The notes: generated by a model not told the origin, from the letters alone. A DNA stretch of 64,000 nt from CAZAFN01 sp964484795 (GCA_964484795.1 CAZAFN010000002.1:1-64000), one strand, 5' to 3'. Positions 24,265 to 33,822 are shown, numbered from the stretch's first letter. Translations and numbers: made by a program.

Positions 24265-24771
24265 TTAAAAATATGAGCTTGCAAAAGTAAATTTCAGTTT
24301 CAAAAAATCTGAGACTTTTAGTTTGCTAAAAAAAATTATATTAGAAAATATATATTTTTCTAGTTCGGAATAGTTTATAGAACTACATCCAAAGTTTTTT
24401 TTTAGTTTTTTTTTGAAATCTCTACATTTTCTTTTGGAAAGAATTTCATCAAAACTTGTTGAATATGAATATAACCTTCCATAAAAATTTTCAGTCATAG
24501 TCCTGACATTTTTTGCAATTCTCGAATCTGGTTCACCAAATTCTCTAATGACATTTTCAAGATCCTTTACAAAACAACTAATAATATATTCTGAATAATT
24601 TTTTTTTAAATCAACAAGTTTCATATACCAAAGAATTATTATCAAATTTAATTCAAATATCTCCAACCTGTGTTTAAAATTATTTTTTATGCAAATATTT
24701 TTAAAAAAAAAAATTTTTTTTGATTGATCTGCAATTTTGTTATAAATAATATCTAAATCTCTGGTTTTCAT
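24265..24771 (-). CDS. Ubiquinol-cytochrome c chaperone (CBP3-like) family protein
   Basis: This family helps assemble cytochrome b of the bc1 complex. The conserved core is LNLIIILWYMKLV, then FVKDLENVIREFGEPDSRIAKNV and RTMTENFYGRLYSYSTSFDEIL at about 84-130, matching the family's helical pattern. Both ends are diverged and Lys-rich. It is divergent from bamE with a one-base gap, an arrangement standard in alphaproteobacteria that supports the call. Confidence 0.8.
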   Translation of the reverse strand: MKTRDLDIIYNKIADQSKKIFFFKNICIKNNFKHRLEIFELNLIIILWYMKLVDLKKNYSEYIISCFVKDLENVIREFGEPDSRIAKNVRTMTENFYGRLYSYSTSFDEILSKRKCRDFKKKLKKNFGCSSINYSELEKYIFSNIIFFSKLKVSDFLKLKFTFASSYF

Positions 24772-24772
24772 A

Positions 24773-25255
24773 ATGCTAAAAAAAAAGAAGTTTGTTATAT
24801 CATTTTATTTTGGATTGTTAATTTTTCTATTATGTTCATGCATAAATAAAAATCTAGTTCACGGCAATCTTCCCGAAGCAGAGCTAGTTTCATTGTTGTC
24901 AATCGGAAAAGATAACAAAAAATCAATTTCAAAAATTTTAGGTGATCCAACTTTTGAAGGAACTTTGGGTGACAATTCATTCTACTATATGGGTACCGTA
25001 AACTCAAAACTAGCCTTCCTAAAACCTAAACTTCAAGAGCAATTTATAATTGAGTTAAAATTTGACAAATCTGACACATTAAAAAAAATTTTTATATATA
25101 ACAAAGAACAGGCTATGGAAGTTGCAATGTCTTCACTAAAAACTGAAAGTTCAGGTCGAAAATCAAGCTTTCTTCAAGATCTACTTGCAAACATAGGTGT
25201 CCCAGGAATGAAAAGAGGAGGCCCTATTATCGGAAGTGGAAGAGCTAATGACTAG
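24773..25255 (+). CDS. bamE: Outer-membrane assembly lipoprotein BamE (SmpA/OmlA family)
   Basis: BamE is a lipoprotein of the BAM complex. The signal FGLLIFLLCSC gives a lipobox Cys at about 22. The domain has LVSLLSIGKDNKKSISKILGDP, the BamE start block, FYYMGTVNSKLAFLKPKL and VIELKFD-like FIIELKFDKSDTLKKI. The C-terminus is glycine-rich (GGPIIGSGR). The stop codon overlaps the convergent hppA by 11 bases. Confidence 0.87.
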   Translation: MLKKKKFVISFYFGLLIFLLCSCINKNLVHGNLPEAELVSLLSIGKDNKKSISKILGDPTFEGTLGDNSFYYMGTVNSKLAFLKPKLQEQFIIELKFDKSDTLKKIFIYNKEQAMEVAMSSLKTESSGRKSSFLQDLLANIGVPGMKRGGPIIGSGRAND

Positions 25256-27368
25256 AGGACAACATTGCTAGAAGAAGTATAGAGACTATATTGACAATTT
25301 TTATCATTGGATTTATTGCTGGACCAGCCGTATCCTTGTAAGGATCACCTACAGTATCCCCTGTAACAGCCGCCTTGTGAGCATCAGAATTTTTACCACC
25401 ATAGTTTCCATCCTCAATATATTTTTTTGCATTGTCCCATGCACCACCACCAGAAGTCATTGAAATAGCTAAAAACAGTCCCGTAATAATCGTTCCAAGA
25501 AGCATTGCACCAAGGGTCGTAAAAGCTGCTGATGCTTCACCACTGATAAATAAAATTACATAATATGTGAAAAAAGGAGCTAGAACTGGAAGCAGAGAAG
25601 GTATTATCATAGCATTTATAGCTGCTTTCGTTAATATATCGACTGCTTTTCGATATTCTGGCTTAGTTCTTCCTGACATAATTCCTTTATTTTCAGCAAC
25701 TTGACGCCTAACTTCTTTGACTATTCTTTCTGCAGCTCTGCCTACAGCCGTCATACCCATAGAACCAAAAAGATAAGGTAACATTCCTCCTATTAACAAA
25801 CCTATCACAACATAAGGGTCATCGAGGGAAAATTTTACATCTAATGTTGGAAAATAATATTTTAAGTCCTGAGTATAGGCACCAAAAAGAACAAGTGAAG
25901 CAAGTCCAGCTGACCCAATTGCATATCCTTTAGTCACTGCCTTGGTTGTATTACCAACTGCATCAAGAGCATCTGTTGTCTTCCTTACATTTTCAGAAAG
26001 ATTTGACATTTCAGCTATTCCTCCAGCATTATCTGTGACCGGACCATAAGCATCTAATGCCACTATCATACCTGCTAGAGCCAGCATTGTTGTTGCAGCT
26101 ATGGAAATTCCATAAAGTCCAGCAAATTTAAAAGAAAAAACAATGCCTAGAATTATTACTATTGCAGGAAGCGATGTAGATTGCATTGAAACAGCAAGAC
26201 CTTGAATTATATTGGTTGCATGACCGGATTGAGAAGAACGTGCAACTGACCTTACAGGTGCAAACTCAGTACTTGTGTAATATTCTGTAATCCAAACTAG
26301 CAGACCTGTAACAGCCAAACCAACTAAAGAACAAAAAAACAAGTCAATTCCTTTAAAATCTTGAATAAATAGGTCATTGTTAATAATTACTTTTTCAAGA
26401 TCAATATAAAAATGTGTTGTCAACAAAATTAATATCACAGAAGCAGCTGCAGTAATGATCAAACCTTTATACAAAGCACCCATAATGTTTTGAGAGCCCT
26501 CCCCTAACCTGACATAGTATGACCCAATCAAAGATGAAACTATACAAACACCAGCAATCAGCAAAGGATACATCATAAAGGTGTTTTGTTGACCTGCATC
26601 AAAAAGTATTAAACCAAGTACCATTGTACCAACAATTGTTACTGCATAGGTTTCAAATAAATCTGCAGCCATACCAGCACAATCACCAACGTTATCACCA
26701 ACATTATCTGCTATTACAGCTGGGTTTCTTGGATCATCTTCAGGTATACCTGCTTCAATCTTACCAACTAAATCTGCACCAACATCCGCACCCTTAGTAA
26801 AGATTCCACCACCAAGTCTTGCAAATATAGATATTAAAGAAGCTCCGAAACTTAATGCTACCATTGGTTCAATTATTTCTCTTCCATTCTCTATTCCATA
26901 GTGATTATAAAGAAACCAATAATACCCAATAAGTCCTAATAAACCAAAACCAACAACTAGAAATCCAGTAATTGCTCCAGATTTAAAGGAAATATCCAGA
27001 GCTTTGTCAAGACTTTCTGTTGCAGCCTCTGTTGTTCTAACATTAGCTCGCACTGCAACAAACATTCCCACGTATCCTGCAAGGCCAGAAAGAAATGCAC
27101 CTAGTATGAATCCAATTGACACAAAAGGATTGTGAATCAAATAAAATAACAAAACTGCAATCAACAAACCAACAGCAGATATTGTTACATATTGCCTATT
27201 TAGATAAGCCTGTGCCCCTTCTTGAATGGCACTAGCTATTTCCCTCATTCTTTCAGAACCTTCCGGTGCTTCTAAAACTTGCTTTATCAAAAAACCACCA
27301 TAGCCTAGTGATAATATTGAACATAGAAAAACAATTGAAAATTGAATTATCATAACTTGAAATAACAA
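25245..27368 (-). CDS. hppA: Membrane-bound proton-translocating pyrophosphatase (K+-independent type)
   Basis: The 707-residue protein has about 16 membrane spans and couples PPi hydrolysis to H+ pumping. The substrate motif FTKGADVGADLVGKIEAGIPEDD (starting about 190) and AVIADNVGDNVGDCAGMAAD are intact, as are the second-half motifs DAYGPVTDNAGGIAEM and GDTVGDPYKDTAGPAINP. GNTTKAVTKG has Lys, not Ala, at the site that distinguishes K+-independent from K+-dependent enzymes. It probably recovers energy from biosynthetic PPi. It converges with bamE and lies downstream of thiL. Confidence 0.96.
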   Translation of the reverse strand: MLFQVMIIQFSIVFLCSILSLGYGGFLIKQVLEAPEGSERMREIASAIQEGAQAYLNRQYVTISAVGLLIAVLLFYLIHNPFVSIGFILGAFLSGLAGYVGMFVAVRANVRTTEAATESLDKALDISFKSGAITGFLVVGFGLLGLIGYYWFLYNHYGIENGREIIEPMVALSFGASLISIFARLGGGIFTKGADVGADLVGKIEAGIPEDDPRNPAVIADNVGDNVGDCAGMAADLFETYAVTIVGTMVLGLILFDAGQQNTFMMYPLLIAGVCIVSSLIGSYYVRLGEGSQNIMGALYKGLIITAAASVILILLTTHFYIDLEKVIINNDLFIQDFKGIDLFFCSLVGLAVTGLLVWITEYYTSTEFAPVRSVARSSQSGHATNIIQGLAVSMQSTSLPAIVIILGIVFSFKFAGLYGISIAATTMLALAGMIVALDAYGPVTDNAGGIAEMSNLSENVRKTTDALDAVGNTTKAVTKGYAIGSAGLASLVLFGAYTQDLKYYFPTLDVKFSLDDPYVVIGLLIGGMLPYLFGSMGMTAVGRAAERIVKEVRRQVAENKGIMSGRTKPEYRKAVDILTKAAINAMIIPSLLPVLAPFFTYYVILFISGEASAAFTTLGAMLLGTIITGLFLAISMTSGGGAWDNAKKYIEDGNYGGKNSDAHKAAVTGDTVGDPYKDTAGPAINPMIKIVNIVSILLLAMLSSSH

Positions 27369-27416
27369 TTAAACCCGATTTTATAACACATTGAAGGACA
27401 TGTTCAATATTAAAAA

Positions 27417-28385
27417 TTAAAAGTGGCTAAAACCCTCATTTTTAAATTGGATTTTTTTTCCATTTGAATCAAAAATTTTAACACCTTTACCTTTTGAAAA
27501 AAAACCAATCTTATAAATTTTTTCTTTATTTCTTTTTTTAAGAATTTCTTCTTTTTCCTTATTAGTTGAAAAAAGCAATTCATAATCCTCTCCTCCAGCA
27601 AATATAATATTCCAAATTTTTTTTTTATTATTTGAAGATCTTAAAATGGTTTTTACAACTTTCGACAATGGTATTTTAGAAAAAAATATATTAGCTTGGA
27701 GACCAGAAAAAAAAGAAATTTTTTTCAGTTCCTTTAACAAACCATCTGAAATATCCGTACAAAAATCAACACAACCCACAAGGGAAGATCCAAGAAGAAT
27801 TCTAGGGTTTGGTATGTGTAACTTTTTAAGCAAGTATTCTTTTGATCTATCATCTATTTCATACAAATCTTTTTTTTTTTTATTTAACAAATTGTAACCT
27901 AAAGATGCATCCCCAAGGTTTCCTGAAACAAAAATTTCAGACCCTTCTCTCGCAGTCATATTTTTGTGTATATCCTTTTTAACTATCCCAAAAATCGAAG
28001 CTGATAAAAAAATTATTGGTGATTTGCTCAAATCACCACCGAATAATTTAAGTTTAAATTTTTTATGATCTTCCCTTAAACCACTAACAAATCTTTTTAT
28101 CCATTGAATTGGGCTGGAATTAGGGATAGACAAGTTTAACAAATATCCATAGGGATTTGCTCCCATCGCAGCAATATCAGATAAATTAATTCTTAAAAGT
28201 TTTTTTGCTAAAATCTTGGGATCATAATTCTTATCAAAATGCTGTCCTTCTACCATCATATCTGTGGAAACAACCATTTTTTTTTTTAAATCCAAAAAAG
28301 CAGCATCATTTCTCAATCCTAAGGATTCTTTATTTTTGGCTAAGGGTGAAAAATATTTTCTTAAGATTTCTAGTTCTTTATCCAT
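27417..28385 (-). CDS. thiL: Thiamine-monophosphate kinase
   Basis: ThiL phosphorylates thiamine monophosphate to the active diphosphate. It belongs to the PurM/HypE fold. VVSTDMMVEGQHFD (about 34-47), INLSDIAAMGANPYGYLLNLS, GGDLSKSPIIFLSASIFG and the ATP-site CTDISDGLLKEL and FAGGEDYELLFST are present. The length is 322. It follows nusB by eight bases in the conserved rib-nusB-thiL cluster. Confidence 0.94.
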   Translation of the reverse strand: MDKELEILRKYFSPLAKNKESLGLRNDAAFLDLKKKMVVSTDMMVEGQHFDKNYDPKILAKKLLRINLSDIAAMGANPYGYLLNLSIPNSSPIQWIKRFVSGLREDHKKFKLKLFGGDLSKSPIIFLSASIFGIVKKDIHKNMTAREGSEIFVSGNLGDASLGYNLLNKKKKDLYEIDDRSKEYLLKKLHIPNPRILLGSSLVGCVDFCTDISDGLLKELKKISFFSGLQANIFFSKIPLSKVVKTILRSSNNKKKIWNIIFAGGEDYELLFSTNKEKEEILKKRNKEKIYKIGFFSKGKGVKIFDSNGKKIQFKNEGFSHF

Positions 28386-28393
28386 AAATAAAA

Positions 28394-28855
28394 TTATTCT
28401 TTGAAATGAAGTTTGTTATAAATTTTCTCTAGTATTGCGTTGATAAATGCACTCTCATTTTTTGAAAAGAATGATTCCGTCAAGATAACATATTCGCTTA
28501 TTATGATGCCTATTGAAGTTTTTGGAAATACTATCATTTCCGAGATGGCAGCCTTTAAAATCGCTAATAAGACATTGGGTATTCTAGAAATTGACCAATC
28601 TTTTCCCAGATTGTCTTTAATTAATTTGTCTATAAATTCATTCTTTTCATAAAGGAGATTAAATATCTTTGAAAAAAATTTTTTGTCAAATTTTTTTTTA
28701 TCTAAATGAAAATCAAAATCAAGTTGTAATTTAAAATCATTGTCATCTAAAAAATATTTCTCTATTTCTTTTTTATCACATTGTAAACTTAAATTATAGA
28801 TAGCCTGAACAGCAACATATCTGGAAAAAGATTTATGAACCAAACCATTACTCAT
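28394..28855 (-). CDS. nusB: Transcription antitermination factor NusB
   Basis: NusB with S10 binds boxA RNA and prevents termination in rRNA operons. This all-helical protein of 153 residues is diverged but retains SRYVAVQAIYNLSLQ at the N-terminus, WSISRIPNVLLAILKAAISEMI and SIGIIISEYVILTESFFSKNESAFINAIL at the C-terminus. It overlaps ribH by eight bases in the classical ribH-nusB pair. Confidence 0.92.
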   Translation of the reverse strand: MSNGLVHKSFSRYVAVQAIYNLSLQCDKKEIEKYFLDDNDFKLQLDFDFHLDKKKFDKKFFSKIFNLLYEKNEFIDKLIKDNLGKDWSISRIPNVLLAILKAAISEMIVFPKTSIGIIISEYVILTESFFSKNESAFINAILEKIYNKLHFKE

Positions 28856-29258
28856 TTAATAAATTCATTAAATTAATACAGACATTCGCAGCATTTGCTC
28901 CAAGATTTTTTTTTTCAAGTTCGGACCTTTCCACTGCCTGAGAGTAATTTTTAACTGTCAGCACCGCTGAGCTAAGAGGAATTTTATTTTCATAAGCTAT
29001 TTTGTAAATTTGCTTCAAAGCAATATCTCTAACCATATAATAATGATCTGTTTCTCCTTTAATCACGCAGCCAAGTATTATGAAACCTTTGAAGTTTTTT
29101 TTGTGCTTTTCTAAAACAAATGGAATTTCTAAAGTTCCATCAACAGAAATCTTTTTATAAAAAAATTTTTTTTCCTGTAAAATTAATTCTGCTCCTTCAA
29201 GAAGGTTTTCAGAAATTTCTGGGTAAAAGTTTGAGTAAATTATTAAGACTTTTTTCAT
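28848..29258 (-). CDS. ribH: 6,7-dimethyl-8-ribityllumazine synthase
   Basis: RibH condenses the ribityl-pyrimidine with dihydroxybutanone phosphate, the penultimate step of riboflavin synthesis. The 136 residues include VDGTLEIPFVLEK (PGxxEIP equivalent), FIILGCVIKGETDHYYMV with the catalytic His and LTVKNYSQAVERSE. It is a little shorter than average. It overlaps ribBA by four bases and nusB by eight. Confidence 0.95.
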   Translation of the reverse strand: MKKVLIIYSNFYPEISENLLEGAELILQEKKFFYKKISVDGTLEIPFVLEKHKKNFKGFIILGCVIKGETDHYYMVRDIALKQIYKIAYENKIPLSSAVLTVKNYSQAVERSELEKKNLGANAANVCINLMNLLNE

Positions 29259-30337
29259 ATGAATTTTTTTGTTCCTTTGATTTTCAAACCAAAACCATCA
29301 ATTCCTACAATATTTTTTGTTGATCGCGTTAGTAAAGTTATTTTTCTAACTCCCAAATCAATCAATATTTGCGCTCCAATTCCATATTCTTTAAGTATAA
29401 TGTTCTTTGAATTCGTTTTTTTTTTCTCTTTTTTTTTTAATTCTTTTTTTGGGTTTCTTATTACCACTACGATTCCATTATCTAATCTAGAAATGATTTC
29501 TATAGCCTTTTCAAGATCTTTGTTTTTTGGATCCAGTAAGTCTGAAAAAAAATTCAAACTATGCATCCTAACAACAATTTCCTTATTTTTTAATATCTCA
29601 CCTCTTACTAAGGCTAGATGCTCCGTATTATCTATTAAATTTTTGTAAATATACATTTTGAACTTTTTTGATTTTCCTAATAATATTTCATCAATCTTGA
29701 TACACTTTACAAACTTTTCCTTTTTAAGCTTGTATTCTATTAAATCCTTTATTGATGACATTTTTAATCTATGTTTTTTACAAAATTTAACCAAATCATC
29801 ATACCTTGCCATCGTCCCATCATCATTCATAATTTCACAAATCACACCATGCGGAAAATTATTTCCTAATGATAATCTTGATAAATCAACAGCAGCTTCT
29901 GTATGACCCGCCCTAACTAGAACGCCTCCCTCACTTGCTAAAAGAGGAAAAATATGTCCTGGACTTACTAAATCAGAGGGTTTTGATTTTGAAGAAACTG
30001 CAACTTTAATGGTATGAGCTCTATCTTTTGCACTAATACCAGTGGTCACACCTTTCTTTGCTTCAATAGAAACTGTGAAAGCAGTTCTATGACGGCTTTG
30101 ATTGATTTCAGTCATTAATTTCAAATTTAATTTGTCAAATCTCTTTTTATCCAGAGCAAGACAAATCAAACCTCTTGCAAATTTTGCCATAAAGTTAATC
30201 TTCTCAGATGAAACACAAGAAGCGCAGAACATAAGGTCTCCTTCATTCTCCCTGTTTTCATCATCAACAATTACAACCATCTTTCCTTTTGAAAGATCTT
30301 TAATAATTTCTGTAATTGGAGATAAATTAGTCTTCAT
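29255..30337 (-). CDS. ribB: 3,4-dihydroxy-2-butanone 4-phosphate synthase with degenerate GTP cyclohydrolase II domain
   Basis: The N-terminal DHBP synthase domain (about 1-205) is intact. VVIVDDENRENEGDLMFCA, RHRTAFTVSIEAKKGVTTGISAKDRA, LVSPGHIFPLLASEGGVL, RAGHTEAAVDL and GVICEIMNDDGTMAR give the metal and substrate residues. The C-terminal RibA-like domain has lost the zinc cysteines (the normal CLTGD and RCDCG region reads NFFSDLLDPKNKD) and the catalytic region has become a Lys-rich linker. Thus only the DHBP reaction is expected here, and GTP cyclohydrolase II must be encoded elsewhere. Confidence 0.92.
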   Translation of the reverse strand: MKTNLSPITEIIKDLSKGKMVVIVDDENRENEGDLMFCASCVSSEKINFMAKFARGLICLALDKKRFDKLNLKLMTEINQSRHRTAFTVSIEAKKGVTTGISAKDRAHTIKVAVSSKSKPSDLVSPGHIFPLLASEGGVLVRAGHTEAAVDLSRLSLGNNFPHGVICEIMNDDGTMARYDDLVKFCKKHRLKMSSIKDLIEYKLKKEKFVKCIKIDEILLGKSKKFKMYIYKNLIDNTEHLALVRGEILKNKEIVVRMHSLNFFSDLLDPKNKDLEKAIEIISRLDNGIVVVIRNPKKELKKKEKKKTNSKNIILKEYGIGAQILIDLGVRKITLLTRSTKNIVGIDGFGLKIKGTKKFI

Positions 30338-30911
30338 ATTTTCCTAAAGCCCTAAAAACATACCTTGCCATTGCATCTATCTCAGTGTTTAGAAGGTTTC
30401 CTTCTTTAATTTTTTTGATTGTTGTCATTTGCCAAGTATAAGGAATTATACTAACAAGAAATTTTTCTTTTATAACATCATTTATAGTTAAAGATACCCC
30501 ATCCAAAGTGATGGAACCTTTCTTCATCAAAAACTTTGTAATCTCTTTTTCAGTTTTAAATGTTATCACCTTTGAATCACCAACATCACTGATTTTTTTC
30601 ACAACTGAAACACCATCTATGTGGCCAAAGACCATATGACCGCTAATATCGTCCCCATATTTTAATGATCTTTCAAGATTTATCTCATCACCAACCTTCT
30701 TAATTGCTAAATTTGTTTTACCTATTGTTTCATTTGACAAATTACAAAAGAAAGTTTTTTTTTCTTTTTTTGCAACTGTTAAACAAATACCAGAACAACA
30801 AATTGATTCACCTAATCTAATCTCTTTAAAATCTGATTTTATTCCTAGAATCTTGTTTTTTTTATCAAAACATTCAATGCTACCAATCTCTTGTATTATT
30901 CCAGAAAACAT
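30327..30911 (-). CDS. ribE: Riboflavin synthase, alpha subunit
   Basis: RibE dismutates two lumazines to riboflavin. The protein shows the internal duplication of the family. The first lumazine-binding repeat starts MFSGIIQEIGSI and has LGESICCSGICLTV, and the second starts at about 95 with GHMVFGHIDGV and has KGSITLDGVSLTIND. The length is 194. It overlaps both neighbours (ribB by 11 bases, ribD by one). Confidence 0.96.
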   Translation of the reverse strand: MFSGIIQEIGSIECFDKKNKILGIKSDFKEIRLGESICCSGICLTVAKKEKKTFFCNLSNETIGKTNLAIKKVGDEINLERSLKYGDDISGHMVFGHIDGVSVVKKISDVGDSKVITFKTEKEITKFLMKKGSITLDGVSLTINDVIKEKFLVSIIPYTWQMTTIKKIKEGNLLNTEIDAMARYVFRALGKYED

Positions 30912-32041
30912 TAACTACCAAAAAAAAAATTTTTATTATTAGATTTTTCAAGAATCTCAAGTTTGTTATCACCAAATTCTATGATTTTTTTAGTTTTAAA
31001 TTTGAACTTTGAAAAATTACAAACACCGTTAGAATCAATTGCACTCTGACCTTTAGACCCTATAAAAAAATTACCTCTAAAAATATAAATTTCATCACAC
31101 AAATTAGATTCAAGAAATGAACTAAAAATTTTTGCCCCACCTTCAACCAACAAATTACATATTCCTAAATCTCCAAGTTTTCTAAGTATTTCATCTAGAT
31201 TAAATTTTTTTTTATTCATACTTATAATCTCAACTTTCTTATCCAAATAGGGTTTTTTTTTAGTTTTTTTATCTTGTTGAGTAAAAACCAATGTTCTTAT
31301 ATTTTTACAGTTTTTAAAAATTTTATGGTGCATATTGAGATCTAAATTTCTATTTAATACTATTCTTATAGGTGAAAATTTTTTTAACCCAAGCATTCTA
31401 CAATTTAATACACAATCATCAATTTTAACTGTATTTGAACCCACTAAAATTCCATCGACTTCCGATCTTAAAATATGCAAATAATCTTGACACATTTTGT
31501 TGGTAATCTTACTTCTCGCACTTGGTTGAAAAGATATTTTTCCATCCAATGAAGTTGCTAATTTTAAAATTACCTTTGGTCTTTTTTTTATTCTATTAAA
31601 AAAATATCCTTCATACAATTTGTATGTTTCATCCTTCATTATTCCATTAACCACTCTAATTCCATTTTCTTTTAATTTTTTTTCACCTCCTCCATTCACC
31701 CTATGATCAGGATCAAAAATAGAAAAAACTACACGATCAATTTTTGTTTTAAGAATTCTTGAAACACAAGATTCCGATCTTCCAATATGACAACATGGTT
31801 CAAGTGTCGAATACAAAATATATTTTTTGTTTTTTTTAAAATTAACATTTTGTATTGCTTCTGCCTCCGCGTGAGGTCTACCTGTCTTTGCAGTGAAACC
31901 AAAACTTACAATTTTGTGATCCTTTAAAGTCTTATTTGCTTCAACTAAAACGCAAACAACTGGTGGGTTTGGAAAAGTTCTTCCTATAATCTGCTTTAAT
32001 ATGAAAATTGCTATTTTTATATACTTTTTGTCAAACTCCAC
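30911..32041 (-). CDS. ribD: Bifunctional pyrimidine deaminase/reductase RibD
   Basis: RibD performs the deamination and side-chain reduction steps of riboflavin synthesis. The N-terminal deaminase (about 1-145) has the zinc motif TGRPHAEAEAI and STLEPCCHIGRSESC. The C-terminal reductase has RPKVILKLATSLDGKIS, ILVGSNTVKIDDCVLNCR and the NADPH site NLLVEGGAKIFSSFL. The length is 376. It follows nrdR by four bases. Confidence 0.95.
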   Translation of the reverse strand: MEFDKKYIKIAIFILKQIIGRTFPNPPVVCVLVEANKTLKDHKIVSFGFTAKTGRPHAEAEAIQNVNFKKNKKYILYSTLEPCCHIGRSESCVSRILKTKIDRVVFSIFDPDHRVNGGGEKKLKENGIRVVNGIMKDETYKLYEGYFFNRIKKRPKVILKLATSLDGKISFQPSARSKITNKMCQDYLHILRSEVDGILVGSNTVKIDDCVLNCRMLGLKKFSPIRIVLNRNLDLNMHHKIFKNCKNIRTLVFTQQDKKTKKKPYLDKKVEIISMNKKKFNLDEILRKLGDLGICNLLVEGGAKIFSSFLESNLCDEIYIFRGNFFIGSKGQSAIDSNGVCNFSKFKFKTKKIIEFGDNKLEILEKSNNKNFFFGS

Positions 32042-32045
32042 TTAC

Positions 32046-32507
32046 TCATTCATTTTTTAAATTTAAATTTTTATCTATAAATTTTCTAAAATCATCCGTT
32101 TCTTGAAAATCTTTGTAAACCGATGCAAACCTCAAATAAGCAACTCTATCCAACTCTTTTAGTGCATCCATAACTAATTCTCCAATTACCTTGGTTGGAA
32201 TTTCAGTCTCTCCAGAACTCTCCAATCTTCTTTGAATACTATTTGTTATTAATTCAATTTGGTCAGGATCAACAGGCCTTTTTCTACAAGATATATTTAT
32301 TGATCCTAATAATTTTTCTCTATCAAAAACAGTTCTCGAATCATCTTTCTTAATAACCATTAACTCTCTTAACTGAACTCTTTCAAAAGTTGTAAACCTT
32401 GCACCACACGCTGGACAAAGCCTTCTCCTTCTTATCGCACTGTTATCTTCAGTGGGTCTAGAATCTTTAACTTGAGTTTCTTCATGTCCACAAAAGGGGC
32501 AACGCAT
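32046..32507 (-). CDS. nrdR: Ribonucleotide reductase transcriptional repressor NrdR
   Basis: NrdR is a zinc-ribbon plus ATP-cone repressor that responds to dATP/ATP at nrd promoters. MRCPFCGHEETQVKDSRP and RLCPACGARFTTFERVQ form the zinc ribbon, and VIKKDDSRTVFDREKL starts the ATP cone (about 49-139). The length is the usual 153. It sits in the conserved glyA-nrdR-ribD order. No NrdR box was noticed nearby. Confidence 0.97.
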   Translation of the reverse strand: MRCPFCGHEETQVKDSRPTEDNSAIRRRRLCPACGARFTTFERVQLRELMVIKKDDSRTVFDREKLLGSINISCRKRPVDPDQIELITNSIQRRLESSGETEIPTKVIGELVMDALKELDRVAYLRFASVYKDFQETDDFRKFIDKNLNLKNE

Positions 32508-32521
32508 AATTAGACCTTAAT

Positions 32522-33805
32522 TTATATTGCCGAGCCATAAATAGGAAATTTCTCGCACAATGATTTAACTTTAGACTTAACCTCTTGTTCGACCACACTA
32601 TTATTCTCTGGATTATTAGAAAGACCATCCAAAACATCTCCAATCAAATTACCTATCAATCTAAATTCATCAACACCGAAACCTCTACTCGTACCTGCAG
32701 GTGAACCAAGCCTAATGCCAGATGTAACAAACGGACTTTCTGGATCAAATGGAACACCGTTTTTATTGCAAGTTATTCCTGCATTCTCCAATGATTTTTC
32801 TGCTGCTTTACCTGTCAATTTTTTTGGTCTTAAATCTACTAAAACAAGGTGCGTATCTGTTCCACCAGAAACAACATCAAGCCCTCTTTCCAGTACAACT
32901 TCAGCAAGTGTTCTTGAATTATCAACCACAGATTTAATATAATCTTTGAATTCTGGTTTAAGTGCTTCACCGAAAGCAACGGCTTTAGCACAAATGACGT
33001 GCATAAGCGGACCACCTTGAAGACCAGGAAAAACAGCGGAGTTTATCTTCTTAGCATAATCAGAATTATTTGTTAGAACTATCCCTCCCCTAGGCCCTCT
33101 AAGGGTTTTATGAGTAGTAGAAGTTACAACATCAGCAAAATCTAATGGGTTAGGATGATGGCCAGTAGCCACAAGACCTGCAAAATGAGCCATATCAACC
33201 AACAAAATTGCATCAGCTTTTTCAGCAATCTCTTTGAATCTCTTAAAATCAATAACTCGTGGGTAGGCAGATCCACCAGCTATAATTAATTTAGGCTTAT
33301 GTTCAATTGCAAGTTTTTCAACCTCATCATAATCAATTAATGCATCATCCTTCTTAACACCGTATTGAATTGCATTAAACCATTTTCCAGACTCATTTGG
33401 AGGTGCACCATGAGTTAAATGGCCTCCTGCTGCAAGAGACATTCCCATTATTGTGTCTCCTGGCTTCAATAAAGCCAAGAAAACTGCCTGATTAGCTTGT
33501 GAACCAGAATGGACCTGTACATTTGCAAAATCAGCTTTAAAAAGTTTTTTTAATCTATCAATACATAAGTCTTCCACCACATCAACATGCTCGCATCCAC
33601 CATAATACCTTTTACCGGAATAACCTTCAGCATATTTGTTTGTTAAGATTGTTCCTTGAGCCTCTAGAACTGCCTTTGATACAATGTTTTCAGATGCTAT
33701 TAATTCTATCTGATCATTCTGCCTATTAAATTCATTTTCAATTGCATCTAAAATTGCTGGATCCGTTTGGGTTAAACTACTTTTAAAAAAAATCTGTGAT
33801 GTCAT
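32522..33805 (-). CDS. glyA: Serine hydroxymethyltransferase
   Basis: This PLP enzyme interconverts serine and glycine with tetrahydrofolate. IELIASENIVSKAVLEAQG, YAEGYSGKRYYGGCEHVD, and the PLP lysine in VVTSTTHKTLRGPRGG at about 235 are diagnostic. The length is 427. It lies between rpiB and nrdR. Together with the glycine symporter upstream and the serine-glyoxylate aminotransferase operon at 42.7 kb, it links glycine, serine and C1 units. Confidence 0.97.
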   Translation of the reverse strand: MTSQIFFKSSLTQTDPAILDAIENEFNRQNDQIELIASENIVSKAVLEAQGTILTNKYAEGYSGKRYYGGCEHVDVVEDLCIDRLKKLFKADFANVQVHSGSQANQAVFLALLKPGDTIMGMSLAAGGHLTHGAPPNESGKWFNAIQYGVKKDDALIDYDEVEKLAIEHKPKLIIAGGSAYPRVIDFKRFKEIAEKADAILLVDMAHFAGLVATGHHPNPLDFADVVTSTTHKTLRGPRGGIVLTNNSDYAKKINSAVFPGLQGGPLMHVICAKAVAFGEALKPEFKDYIKSVVDNSRTLAEVVLERGLDVVSGGTDTHLVLVDLRPKKLTGKAAEKSLENAGITCNKNGVPFDPESPFVTSGIRLGSPAGTSRGFGVDEFRLIGNLIGDVLDGLSNNPENNSVVEQEVKSKVKSLCEKFPIYGSAI

Positions 33806-33822
33806 ATTAACTCCCTAACTAA

